A DNA stretch of 64,000 bases, from assembly GCA_965232165.1 (NCBI GenBank), contig CBDDOY010000001.1, positions 1,054,001 to 1,118,000 of the forward strand. The letters run 5' to 3'. Position 1 is the stretch's first letter, and each line of letters starts with the position of its first letter. The notes under the pieces were generated by a model that had not been told where the DNA came from, did not search any database, and saw only the letters and a program-made list of their open reading frames with translations. A program made the translations under genes and the position numbers. The stretch comes from UBA2779 sp965232165. GTDB lineage: Bacteria; Spirochaetota; Spirochaetia; DSM-2461. Below, piece after piece: positions 1 to 9,777 of this stretch.

Positions 1-130
1 CAGATTGACTCACCCTGAGTGGTATCCAAGTTGACTTTGAAAACATTCGTCTCGTCTCTTTTTTTAAGAATATCCAATGCGAACTCAAGCTATGTGCTCC
101 TTTTGCTAATCCGTATATAGCCGCTAATGA

Positions 131-823
131 TCATTTCAAACTTACCAGGAGATCCTCACGTCCTCTTTGCTCCAACCGGATTCCATCCCATTGTTTCATT
201 TCATGAATATTGAATTCAATGTGAAAGGGAAAAAGACAGGGATTCTGGGTTATCTCTTCAATGAGCATTGAGTTCCGTAATGAACCAAATAAAACGCAAT
301 TGGCTATGAAACCATGCCATTCTTCTGATCGTCTTCTCCACCATCATTCACAGAGTAGCCCTTCTGCTTAGTGCTTTTCAGCCAGCCCCACTGCTCGATG
401 GTTTTCAAACATGATCGTACTACGATCTCCCCACTTTTCCTGAATCTTGGTTAGGATGTGTCTTGATGTAAATGAATCAGATAAGCGTAGAATTCTCCCT
501 GTAAGAAGGCACACATCAAAGAAAAATGGATAATTAGCCATTTAGTAGTGGAGAAGACTCTTTTCTGAATCATTTGCCTTAAAAAACAGCTTTATAGCCT
601 GATCTCTCAACAGCTCGATCTCTTCTGGAACAGTGGACCATATCCCCATTAGTAGATTTATTGTCTTTCGCAGAGCATCACTGGTTTGGTCTTCAAATGA
701 AGATCTAAGTTTGGACTTTACCTCTTCAGGACTGTTTCCGTCTCCAACAAGATACGCGACTTTATTGAGTAAATCATTTTTAAGAAGTCTATCATAACCT
801 ATTGTTTTTTCGCGTAATGCCAT
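131..823 (-). pseudogene. brxA: Broken brxA (BREX type 3 BrxA/DUF1819 protein)
   Basis: Read from ATG at 823, preceded by AGGAG nine bases upstream, the frame runs 93 codons and then meets TAA (542-544). It continues in the same frame with MANYPFFFDVC and TGRILRL, then KWGDRST, which match the conserved core of BrxA as I remember it. A +1 shift between about 412 and 430 gives CLKTIEQWGWLKS. A compensating shift near 310-320 returns to the first frame, which ends at TGA 131-133. Spliced this way the product is about 230 residues, a normal BrxA length. It overlaps the end of pglZ by 25 bases and is the last gene of the BREX operon, as expected for type 3. BrxA is a small DNA-binding protein in the families studied. 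One nonsense codon and two shifts make an active product unlikely. Confidence 0.75.
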
Positions 824-2250
824 CTCTGCTGCTCCTTTTTGATATGGATAAAAGGAACAACAACTTCCTGAACAGATAAACCTCCATGTGTTATCACCGG
901 TCCTGCTTTCCCAAAATACTCAGATTTTGTCTGGGCAACGGCATAGTAATTACTCGGAAGAGCGTATTTTTCAGATTCAATTTTCATCAGTTCCTCATAA
1001 TTCGACATGGCTTTTTCTCGTGCGGATTCCCTGTCATAAACCCGAACTCTTTGTCCTTTGGTTTCTACAAGAATTCCTTCATTGAGTTTTTGTCCGGGTA
1101 ATGCTTCGATGTTGCCATGGTCAGCGGTTATATAGATATCAAAATCATTTTCCATTAGATCTTTAATGGTATCTTTGAAATAACCTTGTTTGAGCCATAA
1201 TACGATGCTGCTATACATTTGGGAGTACCCCTGGCTCATTTTATGCATTAGTTCATCTACGATTGAGAAAGTTGTACCAATTATCTTGATGCGGTCATTC
1301 TCAATACTGGTTTTTAGTTCTTCAACTTGTTCCTGAAAGTCTTCCTGGGGTTTAATGAATTTTATGCTTTGAGGTTTCTCTTCGGCCCAAAACTTTTCCC
1401 AGAAATCCTTCTCCTTCTGAGTCGTATTGATCGATGGGCTGTAGTCCTTTGGCATTTTCCCTGAAAAGATTGCCTGCCTTGATACACTTGTTAGCGTAGG
1501 AATCATAGCAAAGATTCCCTTTTCTTCTATCAAGGCTGTATTTATATGGGAGATTTCTCGTTTTATCATTTCCCATTGGTCAAAAGACATCCCGTCAAAT
1601 ACCAGTAAAGCAACTTTATCCATATCCTTTTTCCTCCTCTTATAGGCTATATGAGGAAGAATATTATTCAGTGTTTTCGGAGTGATATAAGAAGCATTAA
1701 GTATCAGTGAATAGTGAGAATTACACCATCTTGAGAATGCAGCATTGGATTTATCCAATAACCGAATGAGAAGCCTTCCATACTCTTGTGCTTTATCGGA
1801 CTTATGAAATTTATAGAGAAGCTTCCCCAATTCTTGAGCCAGATTTATCCATTCGTCAGATTCCTTGGGAACTTGTGATAACAGATTTTCAATATCTGAA
1901 ATTTCTGGTGGAAACACCTGGGAGAAGGAATAATCAAACACCCGGTATTCCCTTTCTGCTTGCTCAAGTATATCAAAGTCAATCTGATCTAAAGAACCAG
2001 TAGTAATGATGACCAGAGAGAATCCTTTTATATCTCCTGTTTCCAGCCTATAACGGTATTGAGTTTCATAAGTACATCTGAAATCAAGGTAATGGCCATC
2101 GAGTAAGACGGTATATCCTCTTTTTGTTAAAAAGGCGGATATGTCAAAGGTATCGATAACGGATTGAGATGTTCTGATAATAGACAGGGGGATCGTCCCG
2201 ATGAGGTCAGTTGAAAAAGCTTCTTTGATTTTATTCTCTAAACTAAGCAT
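799..2250 (-). CDS. pglZ: PglZ, alkaline-phosphatase-superfamily BREX protein
   Basis: PglZ is the core alkaline-phosphatase-fold protein of BREX systems and acts with PglX and BrxC in phage restriction. The metal-site motifs are in order: LLVFDGMS (about residue 216), PTLTSVSRQAIFSG (about 253, the Thr/Ser nucleophile region), ITADHGN (about 376) and THGGLSVQEV (about 456). The ATG at 2250 is preferred, giving 483 residues and an 8-base overlap with the helicase stop; an in-frame start at 2265 is also possible. The N-terminal 200 residues carry no motif I recognise. The gene is intact, unlike brxA and pglX on either side of the island. It is translated from the shared BREX transcript. Confidence 0.9.
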   Translation of the reverse strand: MLSLENKIKEAFSTDLIGTIPLSIIRTSQSVIDTFDISAFLTKRGYTVLLDGHYLDFRCTYETQYRYRLETGDIKGFSLVIITTGSLDQIDFDILEQAEREYRVFDYSFSQVFPPEISDIENLLSQVPKESDEWINLAQELGKLLYKFHKSDKAQEYGRLLIRLLDKSNAAFSRWCNSHYSLILNASYITPKTLNNILPHIAYKRRKKDMDKVALLVFDGMSFDQWEMIKREISHINTALIEEKGIFAMIPTLTSVSRQAIFSGKMPKDYSPSINTTQKEKDFWEKFWAEEKPQSIKFIKPQEDFQEQVEELKTSIENDRIKIIGTTFSIVDELMHKMSQGYSQMYSSIVLWLKQGYFKDTIKDLMENDFDIYITADHGNIEALPGQKLNEGILVETKGQRVRVYDRESAREKAMSNYEELMKIESEKYALPSNYYAVAQTKSEYFGKAGPVITHGGLSVQEVVVPFIHIKKEQQRWHYAKKQ

Positions 2251-5032
2251 CACTCTTTTCCACATACAGAGCTATCAGTTTTTCCAGTTTTGGGGCAGAT
2301 TGTTTCAGGTATACCAGTTCTTCCTGCCAGGATTCAACTTCAAGATTCAGTTGTTTCTGCCTGTGATTTCTAACAGTATTCAGGCCGATCTGTTTGATAG
2401 CTCTCTGCCTAGCGGAAAAGAGTAGTTCTTTGCTCTTGATTTTTCGATTTATCAGTTCTTCATGTTTTGCTTGCAGTATTTGATAGTATTGTTGGCCCTG
2501 GTCGAGGGCTTTGCTCTTTGAGGGTTTCAAATCCACGTCTTTTTTATCCTGTCGAAATTGAGACTGCCCGGAAAGAAGAGCACTCCATATTTTTTCTGCC
2601 GAAGGTTTGAAGAATTTTCCCTCTTTACTCTCGAATAAGGGAAAGTATCGGACGAGTTTATTTCTATCGGAATATAGAGTGACTTGCCATAGAGACCATA
2701 TCCCTTCAACGACATTCGATATTTCGGGAATGATGACCACCGGAAGGGAATTTCTCTCCGGCAGAGGAGTGCTTTTCTCCAATAACTCCTGAATAATACT
2801 GCTTTCGAGTGAGAGCAGATCAAGACTGTAAGTTTCCGATATTACTCGATCAAAGGTGATTTCCTCAGAATAATCGCCATCAGGCCAATAGATATTGTAG
2901 CCGGTCTTTCCTTCTTCTATTCGAGCATTGTTCTGGCTGTTCCATTTCAGATAATTGATGACCATCTGCTGAATCCAGAAACCAATTGGATGCTGCTCTA
3001 TCTCTTTTGCAATACCTGGGTCCATAGAACCGGTAGAACCGAGTACAGCATTGGCATTGCGTTTCTGACTCATCATCCGCTTAATCTGGGCAATAAGCTT
3101 ATCAACATCCTGCAATGTGGTAGATTCATCAACTATTGCTGCTGTGTATATTCTGTTGAAGTCTGTATCAGCCGATTCAGAATCCAGGACATCAGAAAGT
3201 TTATCTACTCCATATTCATGGAGGATTTTTTGAAGCTTACACTCAACCACTTCACGGACGCGATCCTCTACGGTCTCTGCAATTGTGAGGTTATAAGCTT
3301 CAACAATTTTGCTCTGACCAATTCTATCTATTCGCCCTATCCTCTGTTCCAACTTCATCGGATTCCAGGGAATGTCATAGTTGATAACAATATGACAGAA
3401 TTGCATGTTCAGACCCTCTCCGCCTGCTTCTGTGGAGACAAGGACCTGTACCTGGTCGGCAAACAACCTGATCGCTGTTTTTCTTTCGTCCATATCCATA
3501 GAACCGTTCAAGGTTTCAACGGAGTATCCTTTTTCCGTCAGGTTTTCCTTAAGCATTTTCTGGGTAGCCACGAATTCAGTGAAGATGAGGATTTTAACAG
3601 ATACCTCTTCTTCCTGCTGTTTCTTGTGTATAATAGATATCAGGTCAAAGAACTTACGATCCGGTCCGTGATTTTCACTCTCTTTGGCAAGGTCAACGAG
3701 CAGTTCGACCTCAAGGATCTCTTTCTCCAGTTCTTTAAGGTTGATAGATAACAAATCATCCTGATCATCAAAATCATCTTCAAAATTCCACGCGTCATTC
3801 ATCCGAACGATTTGATTGCTGGCTTGCTTTTGACCTTTTAGGAGTTCCAATCTTCTTTCCAGAGTTCCTCTTATAGCTCTGGTGCTTGATAGAACCATTC
3901 TCTGTAGGAGAACCATGAGGAAACCATAGGCGGTCTGCTTCTCTGAAAGTTCTTTGTTATATCCCAACCGAACATAGTCGGTCAGACTGTTATAGAGTGA
4001 TGCTTGAAGTACCTCCGCCGCTCCCCAAATAGAAGAGATCAACTTTGTCTGCCGTTTATTGAATAGCGGTTTTCCCTCTGAATCGATGGCCAGTCTTTTC
4101 TCAGTCCTGATGACAAAGGGTCTTACCGTAGAATGGGAGATATTGCTTTCGTCACTAAAGGTCTCTTTATCGAGAAAGGACATCAAACGGCAGAAGGCAT
4201 CACTTTTTCCCTGATGGGGTGTTGCAGAGAGAAGTAAAATATAGGGTGTGGCATTGGATAAGCCTTCTCCCAACTTATACCGGGCGACTGTATCTGCACT
4301 GCCGCCAAGACGATGAGCTTCATCGATTATGATCAAATCCCAATTAGCGGAAACAAGGTTGTCAAAGCGCTCCTGATTGTACTCGTCAACCTTTTCCTGA
4401 GACCACCCCTGCCGTGCTTCCAAGGGTTTTACCGAGTCGAGAGTACAAATAACCTGATTATGTACTTCCCAGACATTCTGGTCATCTTCAACAAAACCTG
4501 ATTCGCGTAATTGACGAAACCCCAGAGGCTGTAAAAGGTGAAAATTCTCTGCGAATTTTAATTTCATCTCTGCTACCCACTGGTAGGCCAATCCTGTAGG
4601 TACCACTATCAGAATGCGTTTTACCAAGCCTCGGCTTTTCAATTCACGCAGGATGAGTCCGGCCTCAATGGTCTTTCCCAAACCCACTTCATCGGCCAGA
4701 AGGTAGCGTACTGTGTCCTTTGCCATGGCCCTGGTAAGGCATTTCAGCTGATGAGGAAGAGGAATAACAGGTGCTTCAAAGGGCGACACCAATACATTCT
4801 GCCCGAGCGTGTCCTGAATTTTTGCCGCTGCTGCAAGGTAGCCTATGTGGTGAGATGTTTGACACCCGTACTGTATTTCTTTTAGTGCTTCTTCCTGGAC
4901 CCAAAAGATCTCTTTTTCTTCAGGTATCAGGATTTCATAGGAAACCTTATTCCAGAGTTCTGAAGAACTAAGTATTTTTGCTTCTTTTTTATGCTGCCTG
5001 GACCATACCATCTCTCCAATAGAGTACTTCAC
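2243..5032 (-). CDS. brxHII: BrxHII, SNF2/RapA-type helicase of BREX type 3
   Basis: This is a 929-residue superfamily 2 ATPase of the SNF2/RapA type. Visible motifs are LADEVGLGKTIEAG (about 113, Walker A), LIIIDEAHRLGG (DEAH box, about 235), LLLLSATPHQG (motif III) and, in the second RecA domain, GGEGLNMQF, INYDIPWNP and RIGRIDRIGQ (motifs V-VI). The start is GTG at 5032, two bases after the pglX stop. Its C terminus overlaps pglZ. In type 3 and type 5 BREX the helicase named BrxHII sits next to pglX and pglZ exactly like this. The biochemical role of the helicase in BREX is not settled; by family it should translocate on double-stranded DNA. Confidence 0.88.
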   Translation of the reverse strand: MKYSIGEMVWSRQHKKEAKILSSSELWNKVSYEILIPEEKEIFWVQEEALKEIQYGCQTSHHIGYLAAAAKIQDTLGQNVLVSPFEAPVIPLPHQLKCLTRAMAKDTVRYLLADEVGLGKTIEAGLILRELKSRGLVKRILIVVPTGLAYQWVAEMKLKFAENFHLLQPLGFRQLRESGFVEDDQNVWEVHNQVICTLDSVKPLEARQGWSQEKVDEYNQERFDNLVSANWDLIIIDEAHRLGGSADTVARYKLGEGLSNATPYILLLSATPHQGKSDAFCRLMSFLDKETFSDESNISHSTVRPFVIRTEKRLAIDSEGKPLFNKRQTKLISSIWGAAEVLQASLYNSLTDYVRLGYNKELSEKQTAYGFLMVLLQRMVLSSTRAIRGTLERRLELLKGQKQASNQIVRMNDAWNFEDDFDDQDDLLSINLKELEKEILEVELLVDLAKESENHGPDRKFFDLISIIHKKQQEEEVSVKILIFTEFVATQKMLKENLTEKGYSVETLNGSMDMDERKTAIRLFADQVQVLVSTEAGGEGLNMQFCHIVINYDIPWNPMKLEQRIGRIDRIGQSKIVEAYNLTIAETVEDRVREVVECKLQKILHEYGVDKLSDVLDSESADTDFNRIYTAAIVDESTTLQDVDKLIAQIKRMMSQKRNANAVLGSTGSMDPGIAKEIEQHPIGFWIQQMVINYLKWNSQNNARIEEGKTGYNIYWPDGDYSEEITFDRVISETYSLDLLSLESSIIQELLEKSTPLPERNSLPVVIIPEISNVVEGIWSLWQVTLYSDRNKLVRYFPLFESKEGKFFKPSAEKIWSALLSGQSQFRQDKKDVDLKPSKSKALDQGQQYYQILQAKHEELINRKIKSKELLFSARQRAIKQIGLNTVRNHRQKQLNLEVESWQEELVYLKQSAPKLEKLIALYVEKSDA

Positions 5033-5034
5033 TG

Positions 5035-7836
5035 TTAATCCTCAACCACCATACTGGCGTAATCAAAGTACATAAGCAGAGTTTCATCTTCATCGATGAT
5101 GGCAGGTTTCAGTCGTTTTGCAATAAGCATAATGTTATTAAAGTCTTTATTCTGATAATCCTGCTTGAACCCTGCCCGGAGAGCTTCTCTGCGAACCTCT
5201 TTGAGCTTGCCTTTCCCTTCTTTATAGTGCTCATACTCTTTTAGTAGAGTCTTCAAGCGGACTTTTTCCAAATCGGCTTCTTTATTGGGATCAGGGACAT
5301 ACCAGCGATCTTTGGCTTTAGCCTTTAATGTCTCATTGTCCTTGTCGAGATTCCGTAAATCCTTAAAGTTGGTTGAGAGGTAGGAGTGAATTTGAGATGG
5401 TACGTCTTCGTTTCTATCATAACGAAGGAAATTTAGGTTCAACAAATCCTGTAATTCCGGCTGTTTTTCTCCGGCTTTCCAACTATTGGCAGACATCTGC
5501 TGCATAAAATTGGGATGAATATCCGCATAAGTTCCTGGTTTCTTCTTAAGATAGTCTCTTAACCACTCAATAGCAGACTTTTCATCATCAACAAAGAGAG
5601 AAAGCTGAACCTGACTGGAAGCTTTAGCACGGGCTTTGTCATACTCTACTACCTGATCTTGGAGGAAGAACATTCCATCCCGTTCTGCAAAACGCTCGGC
5701 TAATCCTTTCTGAAATTCTTGGCTGGAGAGGGGGATGTTGTAGCCTTTACGAACATAGTAGGAGATAAGCTGATCATAAAGAATACGAGGATCCCGTTCG
5801 GGTACAGGAATAAGGCTTGAGCCGCTTTTCTTGGTGACAGCCAGATATTTCAAATGAGTCCCAATAAAATCCCAAATACCATCTACTGTGTTGGCTTCCT
5901 GAATAAAGCGTTCTTCGAAACCGTCATTTGGTTTGTAGGCAGAGATAACTAAGTCCTGTTTTACAGCAGTTGAAGTCGTTACGGCTTTAAAGCTTCCTTG
6001 TTTTTTATCAAGTCCAGCAACATTTGAAACAATGAACCCTGCATCGGTTAAAGCTGTTTGAATACTATTCCAAACTGATGCTTTAGTATTTGAAAATTCT
6101 ACCGTCATCCAACGCCCAGGTTTTAGTAAACGGTAAGCTTCTTTGAAACATATAGTCATGATATTCCTATATTCTGTAGGACCCTTTTCCTGAACTGTGT
6201 TTTCTATGGCTTCAGGTACATTGTTAGTAAGTACTTTAAGCCATACTTCCCAAACTATATTTAGCTCCGAATAATTAAGATTCGAACCAAAAGGTGGATC
6301 AATAAAAATATAGTCTAATCGCTTGTCATCAACTCCTTGCTTTTCAAGTGAGTTACAATTAATTATATTTTGAGCATTTGGATTTCCAACTTTTGTCATG
6401 TCTCCGATTTTATACTTTAGCAACTTAAAAGCACCATTTTCTGTCCAAAGAGAAGGTATATATAACGTTCCACTAACAGTTCCCATTTTTCGGTCAAGAG
6501 TAAACTTATACATCTTTGTTGTTCGAATCATGCTTGATGTAATCCAAGTAACAAGCCTTGGATTTCTTTTGGTTATCGCTTTGTGAAGAACATCTGCTAA
6601 AACCCACAGATTCCTTTTTGTATAAAAGTGGTGCACATGAGTTACGCCAAATTTATCATTTCTGCGAGTTTCTTTACCTTCTGGCAATCTATCCTTTGGA
6701 AACCAATATGGGATAGTACTTTTTTCGATTTTCTCAATTAATTGAAAATCAAAAACATCAGGAGTCTTTTCAAGCCGTCCTTTATTGCCACTGATAGAAT
6801 AATTTATCATAACAGGAACCTGTTTCGCCTGTTTGATATTTTCATTGAGGGAAGAATCAAAAAAGGTTCTCCAAGCTCGGTCCATTTTTTTCTTGGTTAA
6901 TTCAGCTTGGCAATGCGGGCAAGCGAATATATCTCTAACTTTACCTTCAATCTGGTCGACTGCTTCATCCCAAAAAACAACTTCGTTTACACAAGAAGGA
7001 CAGACAAATACATCAGACCATACCGTGTAATTGATCTTTCCTTTAGTTTTTCCATCAGTATGCAAAGTTTCATACATCCATCCGCACTCTTCTTCCACTT
7101 CAGCCAGAATACGTTTAGCTTCTTTTTCAAACTGAACCATATCGACAGGTGTATTGTAGTTGTAGGCAATAAAGGTAGCCGCCGGAGACAGGTCATTTAA
7201 AACAGCTTTTCTTGCACCCAGTTTTGAAAAAGGTTTCCATACAGTTTTTCCTTCTTCATCCATCTCTTGCTGCAAAATGGTTCCATCGTTTTCGACTCGA
7301 TATCCCAGAGACTGCACCGTATCCTTATCGCCGCACATCTGAGCAGCCACACCTGTCATGCCCGTTCCGGCAAACCCATCAAAGATAATATCCCCCGGGT
7401 CAGTATAGTGAAGGATATAGCGCATGATAGCTTTATGAGGCACTTTGGTATGATATGAATGAGCATTATAGATGGGATCATTTTTCCCTTCACTGACATC
7501 GGCTGCAAAGGGTTCCCTGTAATATTTATATCCTTTCGGTTTTGCAGGCTTTTCCTTTTCCCATTGATCTATGAATTCTCCCATCCAGGGATTGGGACAG
7601 GCTGTGTAATAGGGAGGATCAGAGAGAGCCAGAATATCTTCATCTTCACCAAGCGGAAAACCTTCTATGGACCTGAACTCTGGATCTTTCAGTTTTTCGC
7701 TAAGTAATTCAGTGAAGCAGTTACGTCGTTCATCATCATTCTGAAAAGTTTTCCCCAGACATTCTACGGGGCCTTTTTCTCCTGTGAAATCCAGTCATCC
7801 ACTCTTGTGATTGCTCATATATGTTTGATTGCTCAT
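5035..7836 (-). pseudogene. pglX: pglX (type 3 adenine-specific DNA methyltransferase) with in-frame UGA
   Basis: BREX PglX methylates a host adenine motif so that self DNA is spared. The long open frame starts at 7584, but the same frame upstream encodes clear family sequence: PVECLGKTFQNDDERR, FPLGEDEDILALS and the catalytic DPPYYTACPNPW (about residues 73-84). It extends to ATG codons at 7818 and 7836. The latter has GAGAGG nine bases upstream and lies six bases after the HNH gene. Between them and the body lies TGA at 7795-7797, where homologues probably have Trp. Further motifs are DGFAGTGMTG (about 153), two CxxC pairs (about 279-309, zinc ribbon) and IDPPFGSNLNYSE (about 512). Restored length is 933 residues. 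A product from 7584 would lack the first catalytic motif. Readthrough (UGA followed by C) or a sequence error remain possible. Confidence 0.8.
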
Positions 7837-7842
7837 ATATGT

Positions 7843-8508
7843 TTATCCTCTCTTATAGGCTGGGTGTTGTTGTAATTGGTAAATGGCTGCACCGCAATAT
7901 TCTTTTAGCTCCCCAGAGCTATTTTTTAATTTCCATTTCTGAATAAAACTATCGATTTGTGATTTTGTTCTCATGCCGGTATTACCGGCAAGAGCTTGGT
8001 CTACTGCTTGTAATACGGATTTCCGGTTTAATTTGAATCTTGGATAATTCAGATTCAAGACTTCATTGATCTGTTGACTCCATTCCCCATCATCTGAGAT
8101 TATATTTCCATCTCTTTCATAACGAACAGTCTGTTCAATCGCCGGATATAAAGCCGGATTGTATTTAATCTCAGTATTTTTCTTTTTAGTATCACAGTGC
8201 TGATTAGCGGAACGATCTCCCTCATTGCCATTGCAGCAAAGAAGTAGATTGGAATAATCTAGCTGTTCTTCTGGAAAAATCGTCTGTGGATGAAAATGCT
8301 CTATTTTAGTATCGCCACTTTCAGGATGAATTCGTTGCATACAATAGGCACAAAGAAAGCCCTGTTCTTCTGCCAACTGTATTCTTAAGTCGTCCTTCTG
8401 AGGAAAATCATCCAGCAATTTCGTTGTTCCTATGGCAATTACTTCAGAACTTTCTCTTTTATATTGATTCAGTTCCAATGGAGATGAGCCTTTATCGATC
8501 GTTACCAT
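7843..8508 (-). CDS. HNH endonuclease, retron/Septu-associated (TIGR02646-like, PtuB-like)
   Basis: This 221-residue protein has an HNH nuclease core: CAYC (about 53-56), KIEHFHPQ (about 69-76), the LDYSNLLLCC stretch (about 84-93) and HCDTKKK (about 104-110). The order and spacing match the TIGR02646 family of HNH proteins found with retrons and as PtuB in Septu defence, where the nuclease works with an ATPase partner. The partner gene lies three bases upstream and the start at 8508 is set by that junction. The pair lies inside the BREX operon between brxC and pglX, so it is probably expressed with it. Assignment to Septu itself is an inference from the pair. Confidence 0.82.
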   Translation of the reverse strand: MVTIDKGSSPLELNQYKRESSEVIAIGTTKLLDDFPQKDDLRIQLAEEQGFLCAYCMQRIHPESGDTKIEHFHPQTIFPEEQLDYSNLLLCCNGNEGDRSANQHCDTKKKNTEIKYNPALYPAIEQTVRYERDGNIISDDGEWSQQINEVLNLNYPRFKLNRKSVLQAVDQALAGNTGMRTKSQIDSFIQKWKLKNSSGELKEYCGAAIYQLQQHPAYKRG

Positions 8509-8511
8509 TTA

Positions 8512-9774
8512 TTAAGATTCCTCATCATAGAACGAAAGGAGTGTTTCTCCTCTCACAATTTCAGGAACGGATCCGTATTGACGCTTGAAATCATCAATTT
8601 CTTTCTTCGCTTGTGATATATTTTCAACATCAATTAACTTGAAAATATTATTGAGATGGTTTTTTACTTGCTTATTTAATGGTTGGGTATCCATTATTTC
8701 TTCAAGGATCTCATTGGAACTCAAGCCTTTACTCTGTTGCACTGGAGAACATTGGATTTTTCCATTTTCCTGATAAATGAGATAAACAGAATTGCTTTCA
8801 ATTTCGCTTAAGACCAGAGGGGAATGGGTTGTTAAGATGAATTGAATATTTGGAAATGTTTCAGAGAGCTTGAGAATAATTTCTTTTTGCCACTTTGGGT
8901 GAAGATGAAGTTCTATTTCATCTATCATTACAATTCCTTCTCCCTGTAGTGGATTACTTAAAACAGGATTGGCAATAGTAATCCTTCTAGCAAGATCACC
9001 TACTAGGGAAAAAAGGCTCTTCTCTCCTTCAGATAGTTGATCTACCCACAGTATCTGTCCTTCTTTTTCAACCTGCATATGAAGAGGATTTCTTTTAATT
9101 GAAACACTTTTAAATCCCGTAATGTTTTCAATGGCCTTGCGTACTGCAGCTAATTCTCTATCTCTTTCAATTCTTATGTCTTCACCATTAGCAAGCATCT
9201 CTTTTACTTTTTCATTTTCATAATCTTCACGATCACGAAACCATTCAAAAAAGTTTCTGAACGCTATTTTGGAATCCAGAGAGGCATCATAGGTACTAAG
9301 AAGATTAAAATCATGTCTAGTCCTGATTTTTAAGGGGATATCCCGAACCGCTCGTTCTACATTGTAATGAATAAAGAGAGGCAAAAGACATGACTCATTA
9401 TGTTGAGTAATACTCTGTTTGTAGAATTTAGCCAAATCAGAAAAATCGGCCATATCAGATTTTGCATCTGATTTATGACCTGGCTTAACTTTTACCAAGG
9501 TAACTGAATACTGACGATTATTAGCCTCATAAAATCCCTTTAACCTTGAGAAATTTTTATTTTTCTTTATGTCCAATTTTTTTATTGGTTTACCACTTCC
9601 TCTATTACTTCTTAGTCGAGAGATAAACCATGAAAGCTGGTACGAGATGGAGTCAAGAATTGTACTTTTTCCAGATCCATTAACACCACATAAAACAGTA
9701 ACTCCTTTCTGAGGACTAAAAGAAAGAGATTCAATTCCTCTAAAATTCTCTATATCAATACTTTTAAGGATCAT
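8512..9774 (-). CDS. RecF/OLD-like AAA ATPase, PtuA-like defence partner
   Basis: This is a 420-residue SMC/RecF-type ATPase. It has Walker A GVNGSGKST (about 30-38), an ABC-type signature LSEGEKS (about 248), Walker B GIVMIDEIELHLHP (about 281-293) and the H-loop TTHSP (about 315). There is no TOPRIM domain, so it is not a full OLD nuclease. Such ATPases act as the sensor or scaffold of an HNH effector in PtuAB. Here the HNH gene follows after three bases, and brxC ends three bases before this gene begins. No transmembrane segment or signal peptide is visible, so it should be cytoplasmic. Confidence 0.82.
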   Translation of the reverse strand: MILKSIDIENFRGIESLSFSPQKGVTVLCGVNGSGKSTILDSISYQLSWFISRLRSNRGSGKPIKKLDIKKNKNFSRLKGFYEANNRQYSVTLVKVKPGHKSDAKSDMADFSDLAKFYKQSITQHNESCLLPLFIHYNVERAVRDIPLKIRTRHDFNLLSTYDASLDSKIAFRNFFEWFRDREDYENEKVKEMLANGEDIRIERDRELAAVRKAIENITGFKSVSIKRNPLHMQVEKEGQILWVDQLSEGEKSLFSLVGDLARRITIANPVLSNPLQGEGIVMIDEIELHLHPKWQKEIILKLSETFPNIQFILTTHSPLVLSEIESNSVYLIYQENGKIQCSPVQQSKGLSSNEILEEIMDTQPLNKQVKNHLNNIFKLIDVENISQAKKEIDDFKRQYGSVPEIVRGETLLSFYDEES

Positions 9775-9777
9775 ACT

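Noticed and set aside
2990..3751. A 253-codon plus-strand open frame
   Set aside because: It lies wholly inside the helicase gene on the other strand; its product has no family features and the minus-strand gene is certain.
7795..7797. UGA read as tryptophan (alternative genetic code)
   Set aside because: TGA is used as a normal stop elsewhere, for example in the ATGA junctions of the BREX and rbs operons.
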